NCBI GenBank assembly: GCA_938015255.1
Contig: CALLQC010000129.1
Location: 1-39,998, forward strand
Direction: 5' to 3'
Length of the DNA stretch: 39,998 nucleotides
Origin: an uncultured Erythrobacter sp.
GTDB taxonomy: Bacteria; Pseudomonadota; Alphaproteobacteria; Sphingomonadales; Sphingomonadaceae
Notes under the pieces: generated by a model
The model's database searches: none
What the model saw: only the letters and a program-made list of their open reading frames with translations
Told to the model about the DNA's origin: nothing
Made by a program: the position numbers and the translations under genes
Shown here: piece after piece, positions 17,208 to 25,940 of the stretch
Layout of the letters: every line of letters begins with the position of its first letter
Numbering within the stretch: position 1 is the first letter of the stretch

Positions 17208-17780
17208 ATGTCCGCTAGGTTCTTTTACGCCCTGTCTCTGTCGCTCTTGGGAGTAGGTACCCTCGCAGGCTGCGCGGGAGGAGCGCCGCCTCTGGCCGCA
17301 GATCCCTACGCCGCGCCGCTCTATCGGCTGGTTGCATCCAATCAGCTGCGGATCACAGTATTTGGCGAAGAGGCCTTGTCGAAAAACTATACGGTCACGT
17401 CTGCCGGCGACATATCATTCCCCTTGCTCGGAGACATCCCTGCTGCAGGAAAGACGCCGCAGGAATTTACCGCTTTCCTGACAGAACAGCTATCCAACGG
17501 CTATCTGACCGATCCTCGTATCAATGTAGAGGTGCTGAACTATCCTCCGGTGTACATTCTGGGTGAAGTAAGCCGGGCGGGTGATTTCAAGTATCGGCCT
17601 GAGCTTACCGCGCTGCAGGCCATCGCGCTGGCAGGCGGTTTTACCTATCGTGCTGATAAGTCGCGCATATTCATCCGGCGTGCTGGGAGTGACAACGAAT
17701 TCACGTACGAGCTTGATCAGGGCAGGGCTGTATATGTTCTGCCAGGTGACACCATTCGTGTTGGTGAGCGATACTTTTGA
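17208..17780 (+). CDS. Polysaccharide export lipoprotein (Wza/ExoF-like)
   Basis: The protein has 190 residues from the ATG at 17208, preceded by TTTGGAGAG. The signal peptide (RFFYALSLSLLGVGTL) ends in the lipobox LAGC, so the mature protein is a lipoprotein. Next comes the Poly_export domain (YRLVASNQLRITVFGEEALS, then TVTSAGDISFPLLGDIPAAG) and an SLBB-like segment (PPVYILGEVSRAGDFKY, LTALQAIALAGGFTY). It forms or gates the periplasmic/outer-membrane channel for polymer export. It is shorter than E. coli Wza, which is common in alphaproteobacteria. The polymerase gene starts 29 bases after its stop. No chain-length (Wzz/Wzc) gene is visible in the window. Confidence 0.9.
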   Translation: MSARFFYALSLSLLGVGTLAGCAGGAPPLAADPYAAPLYRLVASNQLRITVFGEEALSKNYTVTSAGDISFPLLGDIPAAGKTPQEFTAFLTEQLSNGYLTDPRINVEVLNYPPVYILGEVSRAGDFKYRPELTALQAIALAGGFTYRADKSRIFIRRAGSDNEFTYELDQGRAVYVLPGDTIRVGERYF

Positions 17781-17809
17781 TCATAGTTTTGCAATCTTGG
17801 GGATGAAGG

Positions 17810-19129
17810 TTGGCTGAGCAGCTTTCGTCGCGCATGATGCGCCCCGAAGTTGGGCGCGCAGAATTTGGGATCGACCGAAACCACAGGTGGATTGATACCG
17901 CCATGGTTGCGGTTGTCTTTGGCGCAATCCTATTCAATCTCAAGATCGGCCCTCTGACAGTTCTTTTGGTGACTGGCACGGTGGGTGCCTACATCCTTTT
18001 GAGGTGGGAGCGCCTCCCTGGTGTTCTCCAGGATTGCTGGCCGCTATTGCTGATGCCGCTATTTGCGATGCTTTCGGCGCTCTGGTCCGATGTACCGTTA
18101 ATTACCCTTCGTTACGGGCTGCTGTATTTGATAACATGCACGGCGGGCATCCTGATCGGCGCGGGGCTAAGACGCGATGCATACGTCAATGGGTACTTTG
18201 CTGCTTTCGCGGCCTATTCGATTGCAGCGGTCCTGTTTGGCCGCATGGTTGCATGGGGCGATGGCGCGGGCGACGCGTTCGCTGGCCTCGCGGGATCCAA
18301 AAATACCGCAGGCGACATGGCCGGGGTGGCGACAATGTCGACTCTGGTTTTTGCCGCCTACATGTACTCGAAGCGCCGCACGGTTCTGGCACTAAGCGCG
18401 TTGGGTTTGCTGCCGGTACTGGCTGGGATTCTATGGTTTAGCCGGGCCACAGGTGCGCTGATCGCATCGGTAATGGCTGCGACATTCGTCACAATGTGGA
18501 TCGTATCGCGCGTATTACCCCGCCAGGCGCGTGGTGGTATCTTTATTGGCGTCTCCGTCGTCACACTAATTGCAGTGCTGACGCAGCAATGGTGGCTTGG
18601 CCCGATCTTCGATCTTGTACTTGACGCAAGCGGAAAGGATGCCGGCCTCACCGGCAGAAAAGATCTCTGGCAATTTGGAGACCGTCTAATCGAGGAAAGG
18701 CCAGGGCTTGGCCTTGGGTATAACGCCTTCTGGCTTCAGGATAGCCTCGATGCACAGTACCTTTGGAATCTGATGGGGATTGCAAGCCGGCAAGGTTTCA
18801 ACTTCCACAGCACACCTATGGAGATCCTCATTCATTTGGGTTGGGCTGGTTTGGTGCTGGGACTGCTTCTGCTGATTGGCGGATCGGCCAGCCTTGTTTG
18901 GCGCTCAATCGACAAGCCCTATTTCGCATCGATCCTTGCGTGCGGTTTGCTTGCATTCTTTGCGGTCAAAATGCCGTTTGAAGTGGTCGCGTTTAGCCCG
19001 ATGCACTTTTCGACTGTTACGCTCTTCGCCGTTCTGGCGATGGGGCTGCGACGTGATCGGTGGGCGCAAGATGCGCGAGCCGATCGAGCCAGGGATTGGC
19101 GTTTGAAGCACAAGCGATCCTCAAGATAA
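17810..19129 (+). CDS. Wzy/ExoQ-type polysaccharide polymerase (O-antigen ligase family)
   Basis: The 439-residue polytopic protein has about ten hydrophobic helices. A large loop near the middle-to-end carries LTGRKDLWQFGDRLIEERPG and NFHSTPMEILIHLGWAGLVL. This matches the layout of the Wzy_C/ExoQ family, where the loop helps join glycan repeats on the periplasmic face. It starts at TTG 17810; an ATG at 17803 is out of frame and closes after four codons. A GGGGATGAAGG stretch serves as ribosome binding site. It lies right behind the export lipoprotein gene. It ends 17 bases before the convergent nucleotidyltransferase gene, the border of the lasso cluster. Confidence 0.82.
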   Translation: MAEQLSSRMMRPEVGRAEFGIDRNHRWIDTAMVAVVFGAILFNLKIGPLTVLLVTGTVGAYILLRWERLPGVLQDCWPLLLMPLFAMLSALWSDVPLITLRYGLLYLITCTAGILIGAGLRRDAYVNGYFAAFAAYSIAAVLFGRMVAWGDGAGDAFAGLAGSKNTAGDMAGVATMSTLVFAAYMYSKRRTVLALSALGLLPVLAGILWFSRATGALIASVMAATFVTMWIVSRVLPRQARGGIFIGVSVVTLIAVLTQQWWLGPIFDLVLDASGKDAGLTGRKDLWQFGDRLIEERPGLGLGYNAFWLQDSLDAQYLWNLMGIASRQGFNFHSTPMEILIHLGWAGLVLGLLLLIGGSASLVWRSIDKPYFASILACGLLAFFAVKMPFEVVAFSPMHFSTVTLFAVLAMGLRRDRWAQDARADRARDWRLKHKRSSR

Positions 19130-19146
19130 TACAAGCTCACCTGCTC

Positions 19147-20217
19147 TTAGCCTGCAGCTGAACGAGCTTTCTCTGCCTCCTCGACGTCGTGCCGGTATTC
19201 TGCGGCCCTGACTCGCAAGAACTCCTGCGCAAACCTTAAAGGGCGCAGAGCGGTGCCATCAGACCAGAGCCACAAGAGCTGTGTGCGGAACATCGAATGC
19301 TGGTTTGGTGCTGGCAAACCAAGAACCGAGCAAGCAAGCTCATCATCCCATGGTTCCTGAGTGCCGACGTCTGGTGGGAACAACCTGTCAACTTGCCGGA
19401 GCACAAACTGCCATAGCCTGCCAACGCCCTGTCGATGTGCATACTGGTTCAGATTCTCGCGCGAAAGCTCTCCCCCTTTACGAACCGAAAGCGCGATTTC
19501 GTGCGCTTCGACCAGCCATGTTTCTTGCGCCCTGATGGCTTTGCCTATGCTCGTTGCTGTCAGCATCAGGGCATCGGCCTGCGACAGTGTCGGGATGACA
19601 AACTTGCCGAAAGTTCGCGATTGTGTCCGCCGCAAGACACCTGAAATGTCTGGCATTGCAGGGGTGCCCGGCTGATCGAGCTTCCAGTGAAGATCGACTA
19701 TCGGGCCAGTGGTTGATGATGGCAGATAAGGCGACTCGCCGAGGTATGTATGCCACCATACGCTATCGACCGGCACCGGTGTGTAATACCCATTCTTGGT
19801 AATGACTTCTGCTGCCTCGCGATAATCCTTCGGATGCACCAAAAGGTCGATGTCTCCCGTCCTCCTGACATCCCAACGATCATAGATTTCGAAACCGCGC
19901 GGTACGCCTTTGATGCATGCCACATCGATTCCATGCGTGCGCAAAATGGTGCAGATGCGAACAGCGCTGGCGACATTCGTCATGTTCAGATGGAAGCACT
20001 TTGCTTTTTCGGCGGCAACTTGCTGATCATATGGCGAAGGAATATCAGAGCTGTTCTTCGCAAGGCCTTCCGCTGTTATAAGAAATGTTTTCGTCGATTG
20101 TGCGAGTGCGAACATCGCCTCCCAATCGATTTTTGCTTTTGTATCAAAATGGTGGTGGTCATCGCGCAGCCATGCCGAAAGTGCCCCGAGAAGGTGCTCA
20201 AAAGTTTGTTTGTCCAA
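19147..20217 (-). CDS. Lasso-cluster nucleotidyltransferase family protein (N1)
   Basis: The 356-residue protein belongs to the uncharacterised nucleotidyltransferase family (NTP_transf_5 type). It has IDVACIKGVPRGFEIYD, then WDVRRTGDIDLLVHPKDYRE with the metal-binding DxD at residues 122-124 and a conserved Lys at 103. The C-terminal half is helical. Such proteins recur in lasso-peptide clusters that also carry an HPr-like kinase, as in the paeninodin and pseudomycoidin systems. From memory, the N protein acts there after phosphorylation of the C-terminal residue. That function is transferred by analogy. It is divergent from the precursor gene with 258 bases between them. A second member (N2) lies at 36005-37174. 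Confidence 0.8.
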   Translation of the reverse strand: MDKQTFEHLLGALSAWLRDDHHHFDTKAKIDWEAMFALAQSTKTFLITAEGLAKNSSDIPSPYDQQVAAEKAKCFHLNMTNVASAVRICTILRTHGIDVACIKGVPRGFEIYDRWDVRRTGDIDLLVHPKDYREAAEVITKNGYYTPVPVDSVWWHTYLGESPYLPSSTTGPIVDLHWKLDQPGTPAMPDISGVLRRTQSRTFGKFVIPTLSQADALMLTATSIGKAIRAQETWLVEAHEIALSVRKGGELSRENLNQYAHRQGVGRLWQFVLRQVDRLFPPDVGTQEPWDDELACSVLGLPAPNQHSMFRTQLLWLWSDGTALRPLRFAQEFLRVRAAEYRHDVEEAEKARSAAG

Positions 20218-20475
20218 GAATCACCTCATCATTGCAAACGGGCCCCCAGGACCAAATTTTAGTTAACCTTCCGCGGGTCCTACCAGAAATATTGCGGGTT
20301 CTGCTCTGAAAGCGCCTGTTTTGGCCCATTATGATACATTTTGCTGCACTGCGGCAAAAAATTCCTTGCGAAAGAGTTAACTTTGTGTGAAACCGCTGAT
20401 GGGTCGATTCGCTGTTGGAACAAAAAAAATCTCAGCTAAATCGGTTGAAAACTTATAAGATTTTTGGAGTAAACG
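20218..20475. promoter_or_regulatory. Divergent promoter region between N1 and lasso precursor A1
   Basis: These 258 non-coding bases are AT-richer than their surroundings and must drive N1 to the left and the lasso operon to the right. GTTAAC occurs twice (20262-20267 and 20376-20381), spaced 114 bases apart, as a possible paired operator. A candidate promoter for A1 is TTGGAA near 20415 followed by CTAAAT about 15 bases later, but this is weak. The strong Shine-Dalgarno GGAG (20466-20469) sits six bases before the precursor ATG. No riboswitch-like structure is evident. Confidence 0.5.
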
Positions 20476-20613
20476 ATGAAAAAGACCTATGAAATGCCAC
20501 AGCTCGAAGAGCTTGGTTCGTTCGAAGCAATGACGCAGGCCGCTGCAACCGGTAGCCAGCTCGACGCAACGTTCCCGATCACAACGCCTTCTAGCGACCT
20601 CACCTTCTCGTAA
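20476..20613 (+). CDS. Lasso peptide precursor A1 (paeninodin-like, C-terminal Ser)
   Basis: The 45-residue peptide is a class II lasso precursor. The leader carries MKKTYEMPQLEELGSF with the YxxPxL..G recognition motif for the B1 RRE, and has Thr20 as the conserved penultimate leader residue. Cleavage after Gln21 gives a 24-residue core: AAATGSQLD (ring), ATFPITTPS, SDLTFS. Ala1 and Asp9 would form the macrolactam, the only acidic residue at ring position 7-9. Ala1, Asp9 and the terminal Ser match paeninodin. By my arithmetic the unphosphorylated lasso is about 2380.14 Da (monoisotopic, neutral), and one phosphate adds 79.97. A strong GGAG ribosome binding site precedes the ATG. The following gene set A-B1-B2-C-K-D supports the call. 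Confidence 0.93.
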   Translation: MKKTYEMPQLEELGSFEAMTQAAATGSQLDATFPITTPSSDLTFS

Positions 20614-20634
20614 GGTAGTCCATATTGGCAAACG

Positions 20635-20662
20635 AAAAACGGTCGCTTCGGCGACCGTTTTT
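20635..20662 (+). terminator. Intrinsic terminator / attenuator after precursor A1
   Basis: A perfect 12-bp hairpin with left arm 20635-20646 and right arm 20651-20662 closes on a TTCG tetraloop. Its right arm ends in a run of six T (20658-20663). The core CGGTCGC/GCGACCG is GC-rich. It starts 22 bases after the precursor stop and lies before B1. Partial termination here would give more precursor transcript than enzyme transcript, a common arrangement in RiPP operons. Confidence 0.88.
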
Positions 20663-20703
20663 TGTTGGACTCGGCCTCTATCGGTTGTAATTTGGTCCCG
20701 GGA

Positions 20704-21003
20704 ATGAGGGGCAAAACGCTTGTGGTTGAAATAAATAAGGCTTTCGGCCGTTCAGAGGATGTCGTTGTATGCGAACTGCAAGGCGGCAGCGCCTTGCTTG
20801 ATTTGCATTCTAGCACCTATTTCCGCCTGAACGACACGGCCAGTTTTATCTGGGAACAGCTTGGTGATGGCGCGAAGTCGGCCGATTCATTGGCTGATCG
20901 GCTGATCGAGGCCTATGAAGTGGACAAAGAAACGTGTCTGCCGCACATCACTCATATTCTCGATGAATTCCACAAGGCGAAGCTGATCACGGCAGAAAGC
21001 TGA
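20704..21003 (+). CDS. Lasso B1 protein: PqqD-like RiPP recognition element
   Basis: The protein has about 99 residues from ATG 20704, or 93 from GTG 20722, which has a better-placed GAGGGG at 20706. The fold is PqqD-like: EDVVVCELQGGSALLDLHSS (strands), TYFRLNDTASFIWEQLGDG, then helices SADSLADRLIEAYEV and a C-terminal helix. It binds the YxxPxL motif of the A1 leader and presents it to B2 and the cyclase. Its stop (TGA) directly abuts the ATG of B2. A second B1-like gene is at 35715. Confidence 0.92.
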   Translation: MRGKTLVVEINKAFGRSEDVVVCELQGGSALLDLHSSTYFRLNDTASFIWEQLGDGAKSADSLADRLIEAYEVDKETCLPHITHILDEFHKAKLITAES

Positions 21004-21426
21004 ATGAAGCTAAGGCGATACTTCGGTCTCGGCGCCCGACACTTCGGAATATTATGCCGCGCATTTGTTGTGGTTTTGGCTGTGAGGTTGATCCTCACTT
21101 TCGTCAAATACCGCAAAATTGCCCAGTGGATTACGCTGCAATCTCCTGCAGCCGAGCCCAGCAGCTCCCCCTATGTGATAGCATGGGCGGTGAAACACAC
21201 CTCGCGCATCGTGCCATTTGCATCGTGTCTCACCCAGGCGCTCGCCTTGCAGTTCATGCTGGCAAGACGCGGACACACATCTGCCATCAGAGTTGGGGTG
21301 AAAAACGATCAAGCTTCGTCTTTCAGGGCTCATGCGTGGGTCATCTGGGACGACACGGTTCTGATCGGAGGGACTGAGGAGGATATCGCAAGTTTCACGC
21401 CTATGGTGGATTTGCGCCCCAGTTAG
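21004..21426 (+). CDS. Lasso B2 leader peptidase (transglutaminase-like)
   Basis: The 140-residue protein has the cysteine-protease triad of lasso B2 enzymes: Cys75 in VPFASCLTQALALQFML, His110 in FRAHAWVIWDD, and an Asp at about 116-117. The N-terminus is hydrophobic (GILCRAFVVVLAVRLILTF), so it may associate with the membrane. It removes the leader from A1, probably after Gln21. This is the only B2-like gene in the window, so it may also serve the second precursor (A2). Translation is likely coupled to B1, since no bases separate the two genes. Confidence 0.93.
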   Translation: MKLRRYFGLGARHFGILCRAFVVVLAVRLILTFVKYRKIAQWITLQSPAAEPSSSPYVIAWAVKHTSRIVPFASCLTQALALQFMLARRGHTSAIRVGVKNDQASSFRAHAWVIWDDTVLIGGTEEDIASFTPMVDLRPS

Positions 21427-21427
21427 C

Positions 21428-23242
21428 ATGGCCGGTTTCACAGCCTTCTGGCACGCGCCAACCAACGAATTTCGGGAAATCCCTGACTTTTCGAGCTGTT
21501 CAACGACAATTGAGCCATTTTCTGACGGGCGGCTGACGATCCTTGGTAATTGGCGGGTGGATAATGGCCCTGCGCTGGCTCAGCAGCTTGGTCTTGAACC
21601 GGATCTGGCGGCGGGAGCAATTCTGGCCGCAGGATGGTCAAGATGGGGCCCCGATCTCGCCAAAAGAATGGGCGGTCCGTTTGCCATCGCGATCCATGAT
21701 CGTTTTGACAAGGTAGTGTATTGCGCGCGCGATGCGCTCGGTGTTGAGCCCATGTTCTATGCGAGATCGGCCGATAGCATCGCATTCGCAAGCTCACCGG
21801 TTGCTGCCAGAAAGGCGGTCGGATTACGTTCAAAGCCCGATCACGCAATGATCGCGGACTTCCTTCGCGGTGAAATGCGGAGCAGCGCTAACACCTTTCA
21901 CATGGATTTGTTCAGGTTGCCGCCCGGGCACTGGATGCTTTTTGGCCCGCATTCTGAGCAGCAAGCACGGTATTGGTCATTCGTTGATGTCGGAACGATT
22001 GCAGGTCCGGATGATGCAGTAGCCAAGTTTTCGTTTCTGCTTGATGAGTCAGTCAGGGTTTGCGGACTGGATGACAATGCACTCGGGATCATGCTGAGTG
22101 GCGGTCTCGATTCGTCGGCGATTGCGGGCGTAGTCGATCATATGCGGGGGGAGACCCGGCAGGTTCAAACATTTTCGATGACATATGAAGGGATGCCCGG
22201 CTGGGCAGACGGCCCTTACATCGACGCGATGCGCCAGGCGCTCGATATGCAGCATCACACTCTGCCAAGCTACGCGCACGATCCCTTGGCTGATATGGAA
22301 ACGATAATCACCGCGCTGGATGGACCGTGTTTCGGTTATGGTGTTTCCGTGTCGAACAAATTGCTGCCAGCGGCGCGTTCTCACGGAGTAACCACACTAC
22401 TGCATGGCCACGGCGGCGATGAAATCGTTTCGTATGGAACCGGGCGGCTGAATGAACTGGCTCGTGCGGGTCGCTGGCGCGATTTGTGGCGCGAAAGTGA
22501 AGGCGCAGCAGAGTTATGGTGGCAGCCGCGCTGGCGCGTATTTGACCGGTATCTGAAGCATCGACGCGAACGCCGCTGGATTGACCGGCAGTGGCGACGG
22601 TTCATTCCGAAGGCGCCGACCGATCCACGAGGATCTGAGGAACCACGATTTCTGGACCGCGGCCTGGCGGAAGCATTCCCCTTACCGGAAACCGCTGCTC
22701 TCGATCCTGCCACCCGGCCGGATCACACGGACCGAGACCTGCAGATCGCGGCGCTCGATACCCCTTTGCAGGCTCATGCGCTCGAGACGATCGCCTTGAC
22801 CGGGAGGCACTACGGTCTTGAGGTGACACTTCCGTTTATGTCGCGCGAGCTCGCGGAATATTCACTTGCGCTGCCATCCGAATGGAAGATGCGCAATGGA
22901 TATACACGCTACATTTTGCGCGAGGCTATGCGCGGGCGTGTTCCAGATGCCATCGTCAGACGCCGTGACAAAAACGATTTCACCCAGGATTTCATCAAAG
23001 GCTTGCTTTCGGACACGGAGCAATTGCGTGACCTGGCCAATCCATCCAACAACGCTTTGGCAGGTTATGTCAGCAGAGAATGGTTGCGCGATGCATGGCG
23101 CAAAGTGGAACAGCAAGGCGAGAATATTTCCACAGCGACTGCGCGCGGCCTATGGCAAGCAGCTGTGCTTGCCATGTGGCTTGCAATGGATCGCGATGCT
23201 GCGATTGATCGCGACTACGACATTCAGGAAAGCAAATGTTGA
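21428..23242 (+). CDS. Lasso cyclase C1 (asparagine-synthetase homologue)
   Basis: The 604-residue protein resembles AsnB. An N-terminal glutamine-amidotransferase-like domain lacks the catalytic Cys2 (it begins MAGFTAFWH). The synthetase domain has the ATP-pyrophosphatase loop IMLSGGLDSSAIAGVVDH (about residues 220-237) and HGHGGDEIVSYG. Loss of Cys2 suits a lasso cyclase. These enzymes adenylate the ring Asp/Glu side chain (Asp9 of A1) and let the N-terminal amine attack it, with no need for ammonia from Gln. It begins two bases after the B2 stop, and its own stop overlaps the kinase start by seven bases. Confidence 0.93.
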   Translation: MAGFTAFWHAPTNEFREIPDFSSCSTTIEPFSDGRLTILGNWRVDNGPALAQQLGLEPDLAAGAILAAGWSRWGPDLAKRMGGPFAIAIHDRFDKVVYCARDALGVEPMFYARSADSIAFASSPVAARKAVGLRSKPDHAMIADFLRGEMRSSANTFHMDLFRLPPGHWMLFGPHSEQQARYWSFVDVGTIAGPDDAVAKFSFLLDESVRVCGLDDNALGIMLSGGLDSSAIAGVVDHMRGETRQVQTFSMTYEGMPGWADGPYIDAMRQALDMQHHTLPSYAHDPLADMETIITALDGPCFGYGVSVSNKLLPAARSHGVTTLLHGHGGDEIVSYGTGRLNELARAGRWRDLWRESEGAAELWWQPRWRVFDRYLKHRRERRWIDRQWRRFIPKAPTDPRGSEEPRFLDRGLAEAFPLPETAALDPATRPDHTDRDLQIAALDTPLQAHALETIALTGRHYGLEVTLPFMSRELAEYSLALPSEWKMRNGYTRYILREAMRGRVPDAIVRRRDKNDFTQDFIKGLLSDTEQLRDLANPSNNALAGYVSREWLRDAWRKVEQQGENISTATARGLWQAAVLAMWLAMDRDAAIDRDYDIQESKC

Positions 23243-24159
23243 ATCAGCCGCAACTCTATGATGCCTTTGGCCTGACCATTGCGAGCGAAATACCGCTCCA
23301 CGAACTTCGCACGGCATCGGCGGGTGCGAAGCCTGATCTGAGTTTCGTCAATCGCAACCTTGGCCGTGATCTACCGACTTCCGAGCAGGGCGTGCTCATG
23401 GATTACGATGATCCGGCGGGCGTATTCATGGCATGGCCGGGCGTTGCAGCGTTCAGACTGGTCGACAAGAACACTGTCTGGGTCGAGAAATACGACGAAG
23501 CGCCGCTTTCCTTCGTCGCGTTCCCGATCTTGGGCCCAGTGATGGCGTGGATGCTCAATTGGCGTGGTTTGTTTGTACTTCATGCAAGTGCGATTGATGT
23601 CGACGGGAAGACAGTCGCGCTGATGGGCGACAAGCTTGCTGGCAAATCGACGACTGCCGCCGCTTTTCTGAGAGCAGGTTACGGATTGGTCACAGATGAT
23701 CTGCTTGCAATCGAATTTTCCAAGAATGGATCTGCACAGTGTCTTCCCGCGTTCCCGCAGCTTAAATTGGACAAGAACTCATCAGCCAAGGTGCAGGTCG
23801 AGGGAGCAGAGGAATTGCCGCTCGTTTTCGACGGTTTTCTGAAGCACCAACACAAGCTTGACGGGATGATCACACATCCTGTGCCGATTGATTATCTTTG
23901 TACTCTAGAGCGGGGAGGAGCGGCACCGGACTTTAGAAATTTCGGGACGCCGCAAGCGATTGAGGCCATTTCGCGCTTCAGCTACCTGCCGCGTTTCGGC
24001 AATGCTCCCTGGACGAAACAGGACAGGGCAAGGCATTTTCAAAACTGCGTTCAGCTATCGGGTATTGCCAAGGTCGGCAGCCTTCACATCCCTGATGATT
24101 TGGACCGCCTCGACGAAACTGTACGCTTCGTCGCCTCCATGCTGGAGAGCAGCGGATAA
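23236..24159 (+). CDS. HPr-kinase-like lasso tailoring kinase (K1)
   Basis: The 307-residue protein has a P-loop GDKLAGKSTTAAAFLRAG (Walker A at 131-139) preceded by the family strand FVLHASAIDV and followed by GLVTDDLLAIEF, as in HPr kinase-related proteins. In the paeninodin system the equivalent kinase (PadeK type) phosphorylates the C-terminal Ser of the precursor. Here A1 ends in Ser45, which makes it a direct candidate target. HPr itself is not encoded nearby, and a regulatory PTS role is unlikely. The ATG overlaps the cyclase stop, and its TAA overlaps the exporter ATG (TAATG), so the genes are translated as a unit. Confidence 0.88.
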   Translation: MLNQPQLYDAFGLTIASEIPLHELRTASAGAKPDLSFVNRNLGRDLPTSEQGVLMDYDDPAGVFMAWPGVAAFRLVDKNTVWVEKYDEAPLSFVAFPILGPVMAWMLNWRGLFVLHASAIDVDGKTVALMGDKLAGKSTTAAAFLRAGYGLVTDDLLAIEFSKNGSAQCLPAFPQLKLDKNSSAKVQVEGAEELPLVFDGFLKHQHKLDGMITHPVPIDYLCTLERGGAAPDFRNFGTPQAIEAISRFSYLPRFGNAPWTKQDRARHFQNCVQLSGIAKVGSLHIPDDLDRLDETVRFVASMLESSG

Positions 24160-25940
24160 TGATCAGGAAATGCTATGATTTTCTGACATTCATGATGCGT
24201 CTCACCAATGGGAAGCTTGGTGTGGCGATGACGCTTAATGTGCTCGCAAGTTTTACAGAAGGTATCTCTCTGTTTCTGCTGATTCCGCTGATCGCGCTGA
24301 TCGATGCAGACGGAACTGCAGCGCTTGCATCAATGCCGCTGGTCGGAGATGCGGTGGCGAACTTTAATCCATCGCTCGAAGTTTTGCTGATATCGTTCGT
24401 TGTCCTGATCGCTGTGCAGGCGGCATTTATCAGGATGAAAACGCTTTATCTGACCAAAGTGATGCTGCGTGCCGTCGACAAGCTCCGCTACAATTTCTTC
24501 GTGCGCGCGGGCGGCGCTCATTGGTCGACCCTGCAGCAATCGCGCGTTGCGGATCTTCAGACCATGCTCACGCTGGAAACAGGCCGGATCCAGCTCGCTA
24601 CGTCGAACCTGACCAGTCTGCTGCAGTCGTTGATTCTACTGACGGTCTACTTTTTGCTGGCGGCTCTCGTATCTTGGCAGATGGCTTTATTGGCAGCCGG
24701 TATTGGATTGATCATGCTCGTCCTGCTTTATCCAATGCGCCGAAAGGCAAGTGTATACGGCGCTGAAATGGGTGAACTGTTTCGCGAGCAAAACGAGACC
24801 TTGCTGGATTTTCTGACTGGGCTTCGGGTGGCGAAATCTTTCAGTGCGGAGGACGGTTTCAACCAGAAATTCGCGCGGCGGCTAAAGGCCGTGCGGCACA
24901 ATGCAATCGGCTTCCTGCGGTTAAGCAGCGCCAGCAGCATGGCGTTTCAGATAATGAGCGCATTGGCGGCGGTGGTTTTCATCTGGGCGGCTGTCAGCTG
25001 GGCGGAACTTGATCTTGCGCGCATTGTCGTCTTGTTGCTGATCTTTATACGGCTCGCCCCGCGTTTCGGCTCTATCCAGAGCTCCGTTGAAACTCTGCTG
25101 GTCAATCTGCCAGCCTATGAAAACCTGACGCAGGCGACACGTAAGTTCGCAGATGCCGCGGAACCGCGCAGCCCAACCGGTGCGAGCGCGCCTGAATTCA
25201 AGTCTGCCCTGAGGTTTGATCAGGTGAGCTTTGCGTATCCTGGGTCAGACGAGCCGGCGATTGAGGATATCTGTTTCGAAGTGCCTGCCGGGCAGTTTAC
25301 CGCGCTTATCGGCCCATCGGGCAGTGGAAAGAGTACAATAGCAGACTTGGTGATGGGCTTGCAGCGGCCAACACAGGGCGCGATATTCGTCGATGACGAG
25401 AAGATTACCGATGACAATCGCCGTTTGTGGAGGGGGGCGGTCGCGTTCGTCCCGCAGGAGCCTTTTCTGCTCAACGATACAATCGCGGCCAACCTGCGAA
25501 TAGCTTCCCCCGATGCTTCCGATGAAGAGCTCTGGGCTGCGCTAGAAAGATCGAAAGCTGACAAGTTTATCCGCGCTATGGCGGACGGCATAGAGACGCT
25601 GGTAGGCGAGCGTGGCACGCGACTCTCAGGGGGTGAGCGGCAACGTGTGGCCCTGGCGCGGGCATTGCTGCGTAATCCGACCCTCCTCATTCTTGATGAG
25701 GCGACAAGTGCGCTGGATTGGGAGAACCAACAGGCAATTTCCCGCGATATCGAGGGCATGCGGGGTGAGATTACGATCCTCACCATTGCGCACAGGCCAT
25801 CCATGATACGCTTCGCGGACAAGGTCATTGCGCTTGAACACGGCCAGATTGTCGAGGAGGGCGGGTTTGAGAAACTGGCCAGCGATCCAAACTCGCGCCT
25901 GTCGAAGATGCTCGCCGGGGAAGGCGCGGGCGCGGATTGA
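24159..25940 (+). CDS. Lasso peptide ABC exporter (fused membrane and ATPase domains)
   Basis: The 593-residue half-transporter has six N-terminal membrane helices (about residues 18-290). Its nucleotide-binding domain carries LIGPSGSGKSTIADLV (Walker A), RLSGGERQRVALARALL (signature), LLILDEATSALDW (Walker B) and TIAHRPS (H-loop). It fits the D protein of lasso clusters, which exports the mature peptide and gives self-immunity. It is the only exporter linked to either lasso cluster in this window. Its TGA shares a base with the ATG of the glycosyltransferase that follows. Confidence 0.93.
   Translation: MIRKCYDFLTFMMRLTNGKLGVAMTLNVLASFTEGISLFLLIPLIALIDADGTAALASMPLVGDAVANFNPSLEVLLISFVVLIAVQAAFIRMKTLYLTKVMLRAVDKLRYNFFVRAGGAHWSTLQQSRVADLQTMLTLETGRIQLATSNLTSLLQSLILLTVYFLLAALVSWQMALLAAGIGLIMLVLLYPMRRKASVYGAEMGELFREQNETLLDFLTGLRVAKSFSAEDGFNQKFARRLKAVRHNAIGFLRLSSASSMAFQIMSALAAVVFIWAAVSWAELDLARIVVLLLIFIRLAPRFGSIQSSVETLLVNLPAYENLTQATRKFADAAEPRSPTGASAPEFKSALRFDQVSFAYPGSDEPAIEDICFEVPAGQFTALIGPSGSGKSTIADLVMGLQRPTQGAIFVDDEKITDDNRRLWRGAVAFVPQEPFLLNDTIAANLRIASPDASDEELWAALERSKADKFIRAMADGIETLVGERGTRLSGGERQRVALARALLRNPTLLILDEATSALDWENQQAISRDIEGMRGEITILTIAHRPSMIRFADKVIALEHGQIVEEGGFEKLASDPNSRLSKMLAGEGAGAD

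Noticed and set aside
20545..20610. Alternative A1 core beginning two residues after Thr24 (Ser26)
   Set aside because: The only ring acid would then be at position 5, too early for a lasso ring of 7-9. With Thr20 at -2 the Asp falls at position 9.
21428..23242. Primary-metabolism asparagine synthetase
   Set aside because: The catalytic Cys2 of the amidotransferase domain is missing and the gene sits between lasso B2 and the kinase. The same reasoning applies to 31637-33502.
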